Made by a program: the position numbers and the translations under genes. From UBA5239 sp031548025 (GTDB lineage Bacteria; Verrucomicrobiota; Lentisphaeria; Victivallales; Victivallaceae), in NCBI GenBank assembly GCA_031548025.1, contig JAVBRM010000051.1, positions 31,733 to 95,732 of the forward strand: a DNA stretch of 64,000 bases. Reading direction: 5' to 3'. A model generated the notes under the pieces. That model was given only the letters and a program-made list of their open reading frames with translations, was not told where the DNA came from and made no database searches. This document shows positions 43,491 through 51,704 of this stretch, piece after piece; position 1 is the first letter of the stretch; each line of letters starts with the position of its first letter.

Positions 43491-45491
43491 ATGAAGAAAA
43501 TCAGAATTATCCTGCTGCTGTGCCTGTCGGCAGTCACCGTATTGACCGCGGCCGAAGACCTGGAAAAATTTTCGCCGCTGGCTAAAGGAATCCCCGCGGT
43601 TCGGGTGAAAGCACTGTCGCACGATCCGGCAGTGGCATTCGCCTCGGATGAATGGGTCCGCTTTGTCGCGGCGGCCAATGGTTGTGTCGACTACGGCGGC
43701 AACAACGGCTATTTTACCCTGAGCCTCGGCATTGCCGGAAATCGCACCAGTATCGTCGCGGACCAGGCCATGGAAAAACACGGCATGACCCCGGAAAAAC
43801 TGGGCGACGAAGGATTTCTGGTGGCCGGCAACGGCAAACGCGGGTTGATTATCGCCGCTTACTCCGGCAAAGGCGTATTGAATGGCGTTTACAAAGTTTT
43901 GGAAAAAACGCTCGGCGTGACAGTTCCGCGCCCGTCGGTAGGATTGGAATTCCCCGAAGTTATCCGGCAGAGCCAAGCCTTGTCGCTTCCTTATTCGGAA
44001 AAACCGGCATTCGGCCTGCGTGGACTCAGCAATTCCCGCGAATACTGGAAAACTCCGCCGGTCGAATCCATGGACTGGATGGCAAGATCGCTGCTGAATC
44101 ACAAGGCCAACAGCATGGCGTCGTATCCGTATGTATCCCAGACGTACGCCTCGCGCGGATTCAAGCGACAGAACAGCGGTCATTCGTTTTTATTCTGGGT
44201 TCCACCGGAAGAATACGGCAAATCCCATCCGGAATATTTTCCACTGATCGACGGTAAGAGAGTTGCCAAAGCCAAAGGAGCCCAACTCGCTTTCGGCAAC
44301 CCGGACGTCATTCAGTTGTTGATTCAGAAAATTTCCGATTACAAAAAACAGTACCCGGAAATCGAAGTAATAGCCTTCGGGGCCAACGACAGCGACGCCA
44401 AGGGCATGGGATTCGGTGAAGATCCGTTGTGCCTGAAACTGGATGAACCGGCCGACATTCCGCCGAAAGATTCCAAACGCCCCCGTTTTTATACGACGCG
44501 CTATATCAAAGCCGCCAATCAGGTGGTGGCCGGTCTGAATAAGACTTATCCCGACCTGAAACTCCATGTTTATGCGTACAACTGGAACGGCGGGACGATT
44601 GCGCCGCCGAACTGCGAGGTCAATCCAAATCTGCTGGTGGAATTCGCCCCTCTTTACCGCTGTTACCAGCACCCGATGAACGATCCGAACTGCCCCCGCA
44701 ATGTCATGTTTGCCGAATGGCTCCGCGGCTGGGCGGCCAAAACTTCCAACATTTATGTCCGTGATTATTATCTGACGCAAGCCGATCGCTTTTCGCTGGT
44801 TTCACTGGAAGTGCTCAAACGCGACATCCAGTTCTACCGTGAACTGAAATTGATCGGACTGGTGCCGGAAACCGCCCCGGACGGCATAAACGGCAGCAAC
44901 GCCCCGGCTGAAGCCTACGTCAAATGGGTTCTGCCGCCGGAACAATACGCGCGTTACTGGGATAGCAATGCCCTGTTGCATTTCGCCATGGCCAGGCTGC
45001 TGTGGAACCCCGATGAAAGCATCGACGAGATCATTAATCTTTTCTGCAAAAATTACTACGGCTCGCAAGCCGGCGAAAGCATGGCCGAATGGCACAAAAC
45101 CCTGAATCAAAACATGTACAATTCCGGCCATCCCGGCGAAGCACCCCCGAAAGACAAATACCTGAATTACTACGGTTGGATCAACTCCGGTTCATGGTGC
45201 AATTGCTGGAATTGGCGCCCCCGGTTGTACCCCGCCGTCCACCGGATGTTCGATATCCGCCAGAAAGGCGATTTCGTCAAAAACGTGGAAAAACCCCTCA
45301 AAAGCCTGGTCAAAGCCAAAGCGACAGCCAGGGAACAGGAAAAAAGACGCATCGTCGAACGAGTAGACCGGGACAGTCAATTGGCCTTTGAATATCTGCT
45401 GACCATGGGTTACGAGCTGGACTGGCTCCGCAGCACCCCAGAAAAACTGATCTACTCCCAGACCCCGGAAACCCAAATCACCCAGGAATAA
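43491..45491 (+). CDS. Secreted DUF4838 protein
   Basis: The 666-residue protein has a signal peptide (MKKIRIILLLCLSAVTVLTA). An alpha-glucuronidase-like N-terminal domain (AFASDEWVRFVAAANG, GKGVLNGVYKVLEKTLGV) is followed by the DUF4838 barrel (SGHSFLFWVPPEEYGKSHPE, VIAFGANDSDAKGMGFGEDP, LHVYAYNWNGGT). Unlike the other two DUF4838 proteins here it lacks the CxCPxC cluster after the acidic pair, so a metal site seems to be lost or absent. There is no CBM9-like tail. It ends before a 97-base gap without a clear terminator. Presumed role: extracellular polysaccharide breakdown. Confidence 0.87.
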   Translation: MKKIRIILLLCLSAVTVLTAAEDLEKFSPLAKGIPAVRVKALSHDPAVAFASDEWVRFVAAANGCVDYGGNNGYFTLSLGIAGNRTSIVADQAMEKHGMTPEKLGDEGFLVAGNGKRGLIIAAYSGKGVLNGVYKVLEKTLGVTVPRPSVGLEFPEVIRQSQALSLPYSEKPAFGLRGLSNSREYWKTPPVESMDWMARSLLNHKANSMASYPYVSQTYASRGFKRQNSGHSFLFWVPPEEYGKSHPEYFPLIDGKRVAKAKGAQLAFGNPDVIQLLIQKISDYKKQYPEIEVIAFGANDSDAKGMGFGEDPLCLKLDEPADIPPKDSKRPRFYTTRYIKAANQVVAGLNKTYPDLKLHVYAYNWNGGTIAPPNCEVNPNLLVEFAPLYRCYQHPMNDPNCPRNVMFAEWLRGWAAKTSNIYVRDYYLTQADRFSLVSLEVLKRDIQFYRELKLIGLVPETAPDGINGSNAPAEAYVKWVLPPEQYARYWDSNALLHFAMARLLWNPDESIDEIINLFCKNYYGSQAGESMAEWHKTLNQNMYNSGHPGEAPPKDKYLNYYGWINSGSWCNCWNWRPRLYPAVHRMFDIRQKGDFVKNVEKPLKSLVKAKATAREQEKRRIVERVDRDSQLAFEYLLTMGYELDWLRSTPEKLIYSQTPETQITQE

Positions 45492-45588
45492 GACTGATTT
45501 TTCTGGTGATTTTTCTCAAATTGATTTTGTTTAAATGAAAACCACATTATATTTGGTTAATAGTTATCAAATATAAGGCGATATCATT

Positions 45589-46770
45589 GTGAATAAATTG
45601 GGATACAAAGCAAAGGTCGTTATTGTCGGCGGATGCGGGCACGTCGGTTTTCCTTTGGGTTTAGTGCTGGCGGACAGCGGTTACAAGGTAACATTGCTGG
45701 ATATCAGCCAGGAGAAGGTTGACAGTATCAACCGGAAAAATATTCCTTTTCAGGAAATCGGAGCGGCAGCATTGCTGGAAAAATATGCCGGGAATCTTTT
45801 AACCGCAAGCACCGATCCGGAGGTATTGCGCGATTGTTCTGTGGTGATTTTTTCTCTGGGGACGCCGGTCGATGAACACCACAATCCAAGGCTTACCGAC
45901 CTGGTGAACGGCATCTGGGCCTATATCGACTATCTGGACGCGGGGAAGTTGATTGTTTTGCGCAGCACCTTGTTTCCGGGGACTTCGGAGTATCTGGTCA
46001 ATAAATTTGCCGCCAGATTCGGAACCGTGAAACTGGCATTTTGCCCCGAGCGAATCGTGCAAGGCAAAGGAATCGCCGAAATCCACGAGTTGCCGCAGAT
46101 TATCTCCGGCAGTAACGCGGAAACGGTAGAAGAAGCCCGAAAGTTGTTCGGCGATATCGGCGGAGGGGTGATTGAATTATCACTGAAGGAAGCTGAAATC
46201 GGAAAACTGTTTACGAATTCATGGCGTTATTTGGAGTTTGCCATTGCCAATCAATTTTATCTGTTGGCGGAGGAAAATGGACTGGATTTTTACCGGATTT
46301 TCAAAGCGATAACGGCAGATTATCCACGTGCTGCAAGTTTTGCGAAAGCTGGCTTGGCCGCCGGCCCTTGTTTGTTCAAAGATACCATGCAGTTGGCGGC
46401 ATTCAGCAATAACAACTTTTTTTTGGGACAGGCCGCCATGCTGGTAAACGAGGGATTGCCCAACTATCTGGTTATGGCAATAAAGCGGAAGCTGGATAAC
46501 AATCTGTCCGGTAAATCAGTGGCGATTCTAGGGATGACGTTTAAAGCGAACAACGACGACACCCGTGAAAGCCTGTCATTCAAAATAAAAAAATTGCTGG
46601 AGTTTCAGGAGGCCAATGTGATCATGTCAGACCCGTATATACCCGGTTCAACCCCTCTGGAGGAAGCGCTGGCGCTGGCTGATGGAATCATCCTCGGAAG
46701 CCCGCACCGGGAATATTTGAATCTGCGTCCGGCATGTCCGTTTGTCGATTGTTGGGGAGTATGGCATTAA
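45589..46770 (+). CDS. UDP-glucose/GDP-mannose dehydrogenase family protein
   Basis: The 393-residue protein has an N-terminal NAD-binding fold (VVIVGGCGHVGFPLGLVLAD) and YLVNKFAARFGTVKLAFCPE as the family's second region. The catalytic Cys block is GPCLFKDTMQ at about residues 260-270, corresponding to GGxCFPKD. The C-terminal domain carries VAILGMTFKANNDDTRES. Such enzymes oxidise a UDP- or GDP-sugar at C6 to a uronic acid. The start is the GTG at 45589; no strong ribosome-binding site is visible. It is the first of three surface-sugar genes. Confidence 0.88.
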   Translation: MNKLGYKAKVVIVGGCGHVGFPLGLVLADSGYKVTLLDISQEKVDSINRKNIPFQEIGAAALLEKYAGNLLTASTDPEVLRDCSVVIFSLGTPVDEHHNPRLTDLVNGIWAYIDYLDAGKLIVLRSTLFPGTSEYLVNKFAARFGTVKLAFCPERIVQGKGIAEIHELPQIISGSNAETVEEARKLFGDIGGGVIELSLKEAEIGKLFTNSWRYLEFAIANQFYLLAEENGLDFYRIFKAITADYPRAASFAKAGLAAGPCLFKDTMQLAAFSNNNFFLGQAAMLVNEGLPNYLVMAIKRKLDNNLSGKSVAILGMTFKANNDDTRESLSFKIKKLLEFQEANVIMSDPYIPGSTPLEEALALADGIILGSPHREYLNLRPACPFVDCWGVWH

Positions 46771-46786
46771 TCATGAGGAAGATATT

Positions 46787-47809
46787 ATGAAAATTCTGGT
46801 GACCGGCTCAGCCGGCTTTATCTGTGGTTATCTGGTGGAGGAACTGCTGAATGCCGGGCATGAGGTGTACGGCATCGACAATTATTCAAAATACGGGAAG
46901 GTGGAAAAAAGTTACGACCATCACCCGAATTACCACTTTGTCGAGGGGGATGTCAAAGATACGGCCCTCCTGAAAGAATTGGCCGGGGATTGCGACCAAT
47001 TTGTGGCCTCCGCGGCAATGATTGGGGGAATCTCTTATTTCCATGAGATGGCCTACGAATTGCTGGCTGAAAACGAACGCATCATCGCCTCAACGTTCGA
47101 TGCCGCGATCTGGGCTTTCAAAACGAAAAAACTGCGAAAAATCAATGTGCTGAGTTCAAGCATGGTTTATGAATCAGCCGTCAGCTTTCCCAGCGTGGAA
47201 GGGGACGAAAGAAAATCGCCGCCGCCGCTGAGTACCTACGGATTTCAAAAACTGGCCTGTGAATATTTTGCCCAGGGAGCGTGGGAACAATACCGGCTTC
47301 CATATACCATTATTCGTCCTTTCAACTGCGTAGGGACCGGAGAAAAACGGGCATTGTGCCATACGGACATCCGCTCCGGCAATATCAAATTGGCCATGAG
47401 CCATGTAGTACCCGATCTGGTCCAAAAAATCGTAAAGGGACAGGATCCGCTGCATATTCTGGGATCGGGGGAACAGGTTCGCCATTATACTTACGGAGGC
47501 GACCTGGCCCGGGGAATCCGGCTTTGTATCGAAAAACCCGAAGCGGTCAATCAGGATTTCAATCTCTCCACTCCGGTTTCCACCCCGGTGACGGAATTAG
47601 CGGAAATGATCTGGCGCAAAATCAAGGGGCCGGATGTACCGTTCCGCTATGTTTCCGATGCTCCATTCAAATATGATGTACAGAAGCGGGTGCCGGCGGT
47701 TCAAAAGGCGAGGAACCTGCTCGGATTCCAAGCCGACACATCGTTGGAACAGATCTTGGATGAAGTCATCCCGTGGATTGTGGAGCAAGTCGAAATCGGG
47801 GGTATCTAG
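46787..47809 (+). CDS. NAD-dependent nucleotide-sugar epimerase/dehydratase
   Basis: The 340-residue short-chain-dehydrogenase-type protein has VTGSAGFICGYLVEELL at residues 5-21 (GxxGxxG with one substitution). The active-site Tyr/Lys segment is STYGFQKLACEYF (YxxxK), and RPFNCVGTGEK is the substrate-binding loop. The ATG at 46787 has GAGGAAG 5 bases upstream, while the longer frame overlaps the previous gene without a site. It converts a nucleotide sugar, probably the product of the dehydrogenase just upstream. The glycosyltransferase gene follows 2 bases after its stop. Confidence 0.88.
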   Translation: MKILVTGSAGFICGYLVEELLNAGHEVYGIDNYSKYGKVEKSYDHHPNYHFVEGDVKDTALLKELAGDCDQFVASAAMIGGISYFHEMAYELLAENERIIASTFDAAIWAFKTKKLRKINVLSSSMVYESAVSFPSVEGDERKSPPPLSTYGFQKLACEYFAQGAWEQYRLPYTIIRPFNCVGTGEKRALCHTDIRSGNIKLAMSHVVPDLVQKIVKGQDPLHILGSGEQVRHYTYGGDLARGIRLCIEKPEAVNQDFNLSTPVSTPVTELAEMIWRKIKGPDVPFRYVSDAPFKYDVQKRVPAVQKARNLLGFQADTSLEQILDEVIPWIVEQVEIGGI

Positions 47810-47811
47810 GA

Positions 47812-49791
47812 ATGAATTCGAATGATCCTCCTTGCTGTACCATCATTGTTCCGGTTTATAATGAAGCCGACAATATTGCGGTTTTGCTCGAACAGATGAA
47901 GGCCGAGCTCAATTTTCCCGCCCGGATTGCGGTGGTTTATGATTTCGAGGAAGATACCACCCTGCCGGCCCTGGCGAAAGTCGAGGCGCGCCTCGGTATG
48001 AAGGTCGATCGGATACGGAACAAATATGGCCGTGGCGTCCTGAATGCCATGAAAACAGGACTGGAAGCCGTCGATACCAAGTATGCAATCATTACCATGG
48101 CCGATCTTTCCGATCCACCCGCCGTAATGAACGACATGATTGCCGCGGCGGAACGCGAAAATGCCGATGTGGTTTGTGCGTCGCGCTATATGAAAGGCGG
48201 CAGGCAAATCGGCGGACCTTTTATCAAGAGATCCATGTCGCGGGCCGCGGGTCTCAGCCTGCATTACCTCGCCGGTGTTCCCAGTCATGATTCAACCAAT
48301 AACTTCAAACTTTACCGCAAGTCATTCATTGACCAAATCACTATCGAAAGTACCGGAGGCTTTGAATTGGGGATCGAACTGACGGTGAAGGCCCATAACA
48401 ACGGATTCAAAGTCGCCGAAGTTTCCACCGTCTGGACTGACAGAGTCGCAGGAAAATCCAACTTCAAACTGATGAAGTGGCTTCCAAAGTATTTGAAATG
48501 GTATTTTTCGGCGCTCGGAAACAGCCTGAAACTCCATGGCTTGAAAATTGTTTTCGCAATTCTGGTTCTATTCGCCGCTATCAACGGAGTGGAAGTTTAT
48601 CGCTCCGCCGTCAATATTCCGTTCTCCGATGAATGGTATGTAATGGCCGACATGCCGGAACATTGGAGCACTGCGTGGTTGTTTTCGCCGCATAATGAAC
48701 ACCGGATTATCTTCACAAAGTTTTTCATGCAAATGCAATATCATTTGAATTCCTGGAATGTGGCGTTGAACATCTGCCTGAATTATGTCCTGTTTTTGAT
48801 AATGCTCGCCGGAGTCTATCTTTTGTACCGCCCATCTTTCAAGAAATATCCCTGGCTGGCGCTTCTGATGCTGCCGATGTTCTCCATTTTATTGCGTGAT
48901 AACCGTCTGTGGCCATTCGTAAATTCCATGACTTTTACGATATTATGGTCGGTTCTCGCCATTTATTTCGGATTTTTGCGGAAGGATTCTTTCCGCGATT
49001 TACTTCTGTTTACCGTATTTTTGATTTTGGGAATCTATTCCATGTCATTCACTTATGCAGTTGGTATCCTTGCGGTTTTCCTCTGGAGCAAATGTTATTT
49101 CAACCGTGGATCCCCAAAACAATGGCTCCGGTATCTTTGGCCCGTGTTGGCGGTTATATTTGCCATTATTATGGTATGGCCCGAAACCGGAGCCATGGAA
49201 AAGGCTATGCTGCCATGGCAAACACAATTCTGGGAGATTATGTTTGACCATATGGGACGTGGGGTTCCCCGGCTTTTGATTCCGGTATTTGTCCTTGGCG
49301 TTCTCGCTTTTACCGGATTGGCAATTTTGACTGCGCTTGATCCGCGGAATTTGAAAGACCGCCATTTTCAGGCGGTTTGTGCTTTGGCTGCCGCATCGAT
49401 TTTTACCGCCGCGGTTATCTTCGTGAAACGGGGTGGAATCGGATACCGCCACATGGAGGTCATTTTGGTTTTAATTCCCGCGATTGCCATTATTTTGATG
49501 CATATCCGCTGGAAATGGCTGATGATTTCGGTTACCGCTGCGTACATTCTTCTTCAAGTCGCCTATTGGCCCCCGAGGATGTTGCTTGCCGGTCATTACC
49601 GGGAGTGGCGCGATAAGCGCCTGCAGGAAAGCCGCGATTTCCAAAAATATCTGCAAACCGGAGAAAAGCGACACTTGGAAAATATTATTTTTTCTTACGT
49701 CCCGGGCGAGTATCCAGATATGGAGAAAGTATTGGAAAAAACCTGGTCCTTCACGAATTCACCAATTCATCCCCCGTCGAGCTCATACTGA
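47812..49791 (+). CDS. GT2 glycosyltransferase fused to a polytopic membrane domain
   Basis: The 659-residue protein has residues ~8-230 as a GT2 (DPM1/DPG-synthase-like) domain: IIVPVYNEADNIAVLLEQMK, IITMADLSDPP (variant of the DxD region), SRYMKGGRQIGG, STVWTDRVAGKSNFKL. From about residue 240 there are ten or so membrane helices with a motif SDEWYVMADMPEHWSTAWLF followed by HNEHRII, as in GT-C-like transferases. It may both make a lipid-linked sugar and transfer it. The ATG at 47812 follows the epimerase stop. The 3' end overlaps the convergent nikR gene by 41 bases. Confidence 0.85.
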   Translation: MNSNDPPCCTIIVPVYNEADNIAVLLEQMKAELNFPARIAVVYDFEEDTTLPALAKVEARLGMKVDRIRNKYGRGVLNAMKTGLEAVDTKYAIITMADLSDPPAVMNDMIAAAERENADVVCASRYMKGGRQIGGPFIKRSMSRAAGLSLHYLAGVPSHDSTNNFKLYRKSFIDQITIESTGGFELGIELTVKAHNNGFKVAEVSTVWTDRVAGKSNFKLMKWLPKYLKWYFSALGNSLKLHGLKIVFAILVLFAAINGVEVYRSAVNIPFSDEWYVMADMPEHWSTAWLFSPHNEHRIIFTKFFMQMQYHLNSWNVALNICLNYVLFLIMLAGVYLLYRPSFKKYPWLALLMLPMFSILLRDNRLWPFVNSMTFTILWSVLAIYFGFLRKDSFRDLLLFTVFLILGIYSMSFTYAVGILAVFLWSKCYFNRGSPKQWLRYLWPVLAVIFAIIMVWPETGAMEKAMLPWQTQFWEIMFDHMGRGVPRLLIPVFVLGVLAFTGLAILTALDPRNLKDRHFQAVCALAAASIFTAAVIFVKRGGIGYRHMEVILVLIPAIAIILMHIRWKWLMISVTAAYILLQVAYWPPRMLLAGHYREWRDKRLQESRDFQKYLQTGEKRHLENIIFSYVPGEYPDMEKVLEKTWSFTNSPIHPPSSSY

Positions 49792-50173
49792 TAGCGGCGT
49801 GAAGAATGCCTTTGGGCTTACGCAATTCCAGGTATAATTCGCGGATATCGCCGGGGCGGCCCCGGAGCATGATCATTTCCGCGCAGATTTCATGGCTTAA
49901 GTGGACGTGGGTCCCGGCCATGACATGGGCTTTGGAATCGTGTTGGATGGTGGTCAATTTGTCGCTGAGTTCTCGCTGATGGTGGTCGTAAACCAGCGTG
50001 ATGGTCGCCAGAACTTCCCGGGAGGTTTCCCATTGCTGATCGACGATTTTTTCCCGCAGCAGGTCGCGGATGAATTCCGAACGGTTGCGGTAATCGGATT
50101 CAAGAACCATTTTATCCAGTTTCCGGCACAAAGAGTCTTCAAGCGACAAGCTCAAGCGCGTCAATTCCGACAT
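49751..50173 (-). CDS. nikR: NikR nickel-responsive transcriptional regulator
   Basis: The 140-residue protein has an N-terminal ribbon-helix-helix (TRLSLSLEDSLCRKLDKMV, RNRSEFIRDLLR) and a C-terminal ACT-like metal domain (VYDHHQRELSDKLTTIQH, THVHLSHEIC). The nickel ligands of E. coli NikR (His76, His87, His89, Cys95) line up with His78, His89, His91 and Cys97 here, all conserved. It represses nickel-uptake genes when nickel is bound. A symmetric site in the divergent control region fits NikR operators. The 3' end overlaps the glycosyltransferase gene on the other strand. Confidence 0.92.
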   Translation of the reverse strand: MSELTRLSLSLEDSLCRKLDKMVLESDYRNRSEFIRDLLREKIVDQQWETSREVLATITLVYDHHQRELSDKLTTIQHDSKAHVMAGTHVHLSHEICAEMIMLRGRPGDIRELYLELRKPKGILHAAISMSSTGDELVNS

Positions 50174-50190
50174 ATTTCCAACTATCCTGT

Positions 50191-50218
50191 TTGCTTTGTA
50201 GGTTATTTATGTTAAATT
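50191..50218 (+). promoter_or_regulatory. Promoter of the pseudopilin-binding protein-radical SAM operon
   Basis: TTGCTT (50191-50196) and TAAATT (50213-50218) are 16 bases apart. The inverted repeat at 50216-50244 covers the -10 box and the expected transcript start, the layout of a repressed promoter. Confidence 0.5.
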
Positions 50219-50244
50219 ATTACGTTTTTAAAATTCGTAATAAT
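50216..50244. promoter_or_regulatory. Candidate NikR operator
   Basis: ATTATTACG (50216-50224) and CGTAATAAT (50236-50244) form a perfect 9-base inverted repeat with an 11-base centre. Read as TTATTAC-N13-GTAATAA it has the geometry of GTGTTAC-N13/14-GTAACAC sites described for non-enteric NikR. It lies between nikR and the divergent operon. Confidence 0.7.
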
Positions 50245-50267
50245 CAATTAAATCAAAGTAAAATACC

Positions 50268-50924
50268 ATGCATAGGCTCAATTGCAAAAGAAAATCAAAA
50301 TTTTTCACCCTCATTGAACTCCTCGTGGTGATCGCGATCATCGCCATCCTCGCCGCCATGCTGTTACCGGCTTTGAATGCCGCCCGGATGAAAGCCAACT
50401 CCATCAACTGTATCGGCAATTTGAAACAGTTCGGCGCCGCGGTTCAGTTGTACCTCGATGATTATCAACGCTATGTCCCCATCTCCGCCGGCGGCAAGCG
50501 TTATCTCGACATGCTTGAGCCGTATCTCGACAAAGGCAAGGGCGTCTATCTCTGCCCCCAGGATTATGAAAGAACCAAAATCGACAGCGGCACGGTGACG
50601 GACGCCGACATCACCAGTTACGGCATCAATACGGTGAATCTGTACGGCACCGGCCATGCCAGTCAGAAAACTTACAGCTTCTGGTATGGTCCGAGCCCCA
50701 CAAACGTCAGATATCCGGCCAATACTATTTTCATGGCGGACTGTGTTCCCGGCAAATATTATGTCGGATCGGGAACGGACTCCTCCAAATACATCAGTTT
50801 CCGGCATGATAACAACAGTGGCGATCTCTTTAACGCGCTGTTTTGCGATGGTCATGCCGTGTCTCTGCACTATCGCGAAACTACGTTCAGAAATTGGTTT
50901 GCCGAGGGTATTGACCTGCCGTGA
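50268..50924 (+). CDS. Pseudopilin, DUF1559 type, in a NikR-controlled operon
   Basis: The 218-residue protein has the leader MHRLNCKRKSKF and then FTLIELLVVIAIIAILAAML. The residue before FTLIE is Phe. The tail RHDNNSGDLFNALFCDGHAV is a close H-X9-DG relative. Bases 50310-50344 are identical to 35-base blocks in the pseudopilins at 24489 and 42792. Its stop overlaps the GTG start of the binding-protein gene (GTGA, 50921-50924), so the two are coupled. A pseudopilin between a nickel regulator and an uptake-type binding protein is unusual. Confidence 0.92.
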   Translation: MHRLNCKRKSKFFTLIELLVVIAIIAILAAMLLPALNAARMKANSINCIGNLKQFGAAVQLYLDDYQRYVPISAGGKRYLDMLEPYLDKGKGVYLCPQDYERTKIDSGTVTDADITSYGINTVNLYGTGHASQKTYSFWYGPSPTNVRYPANTIFMADCVPGKYYVGSGTDSSKYISFRHDNNSGDLFNALFCDGHAVSLHYRETTFRNWFAEGIDLP

Positions 50925-51703
50925 TCAACGCCGGAAAAATATTATTTCCCCTGTTTCTATTCTGCTCGGTACTCGCGTCCGAGGTGAAAATCCTTTCCCT
51001 GTGCGCCGCCGCCAATGATATCCTGATCCGCAGCGGCCAGGCGGATAAACTGGCCGCGATCGACCAGTTCGGCAGGATTGTTCCGGGGACGGAAAAAATT
51101 CCGGTGGTTGGGCGCGGCTCTGCCGTTTCGCTGGAAAAAATCGTTGAACTGAAAATTACCCATGCCATTGTCTGGGATTATCAACGTCACATGAGCTTAC
51201 CGAAAGGGGTGGAAATGCTGGTCATTCCGGTCCTCCGCCTGGGTAATTATCCGGAAACCGTCAGAAAAATCTGCGCCCTGGCCGGAGTGCCGCGGGCCGC
51301 CGAACCGTTGATTGTGGAATTCAGGGAAAAGACCCGACCGACAGCCGCCGCCGAGGAACCCCCAAGGGTTTATGTAGAGCTCTACTCGCCCTTCAAAACC
51401 ACCGGCAGGGAGTCCTATATTAACGATCTGATTCAGTTGGCCGGAGGTGATAACATCGCCGCCGGAATGAAATTGTCCGGCACAATCAATATTGAACAGG
51501 TCATTCAGAAAAGCCCCGAAATCATCATTTTTATCGACGGTTTCGGTTCAAAGGAAGAAATCGCGAACCGGCCCGGCTTCAAATCATTGCCGGCAGTCCG
51601 TGATAACCGGATATATGCCGTTGACCGCAAATATTTTGTTGCCGGACTCAATCCCGGCGAAGCGGTGGACGTGCTGAAAAACTATCTCAAAGGAGAGCGC
51701 TGA
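50921..51703 (+). CDS. Periplasmic binding protein, BtuF/FecB-like (metal or metal-chelate)
   Basis: The 260-residue protein starts at a GTG overlapping the pseudopilin stop. A short signal peptide (KILFPLFLFCSVLA) is followed by a type III periplasmic-binding fold (PF01497-like): VKILSLCAAANDILIRSGQA, VVGRGSAVSLEKIVELKITH, VYVELYSPFKTTGRESYIND, SPEIIIFIDGFGSKEE, LPAVRDNRIYAVD. This family delivers cobalamin, haem, siderophores or chelated nickel to ABC importers. The NikR-type operator suggests nickel or a nickel chelate. No permease or ATPase gene is adjacent, so partners lie elsewhere or the protein has another role. Confidence 0.82.
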   Translation: MINAGKILFPLFLFCSVLASEVKILSLCAAANDILIRSGQADKLAAIDQFGRIVPGTEKIPVVGRGSAVSLEKIVELKITHAIVWDYQRHMSLPKGVEMLVIPVLRLGNYPETVRKICALAGVPRAAEPLIVEFREKTRPTAAAEEPPRVYVELYSPFKTTGRESYINDLIQLAGGDNIAAGMKLSGTINIEQVIQKSPEIIIFIDGFGSKEEIANRPGFKSLPAVRDNRIYAVDRKYFVAGLNPGEAVDVLKNYLKGER

Positions 51704-51704
51704 T

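Noticed and set aside
43464..44183. Open frame of 239 codons on the minus strand
   Set aside because: It is antisense to the DUF4838 gene with its signal peptide and has no independent support.
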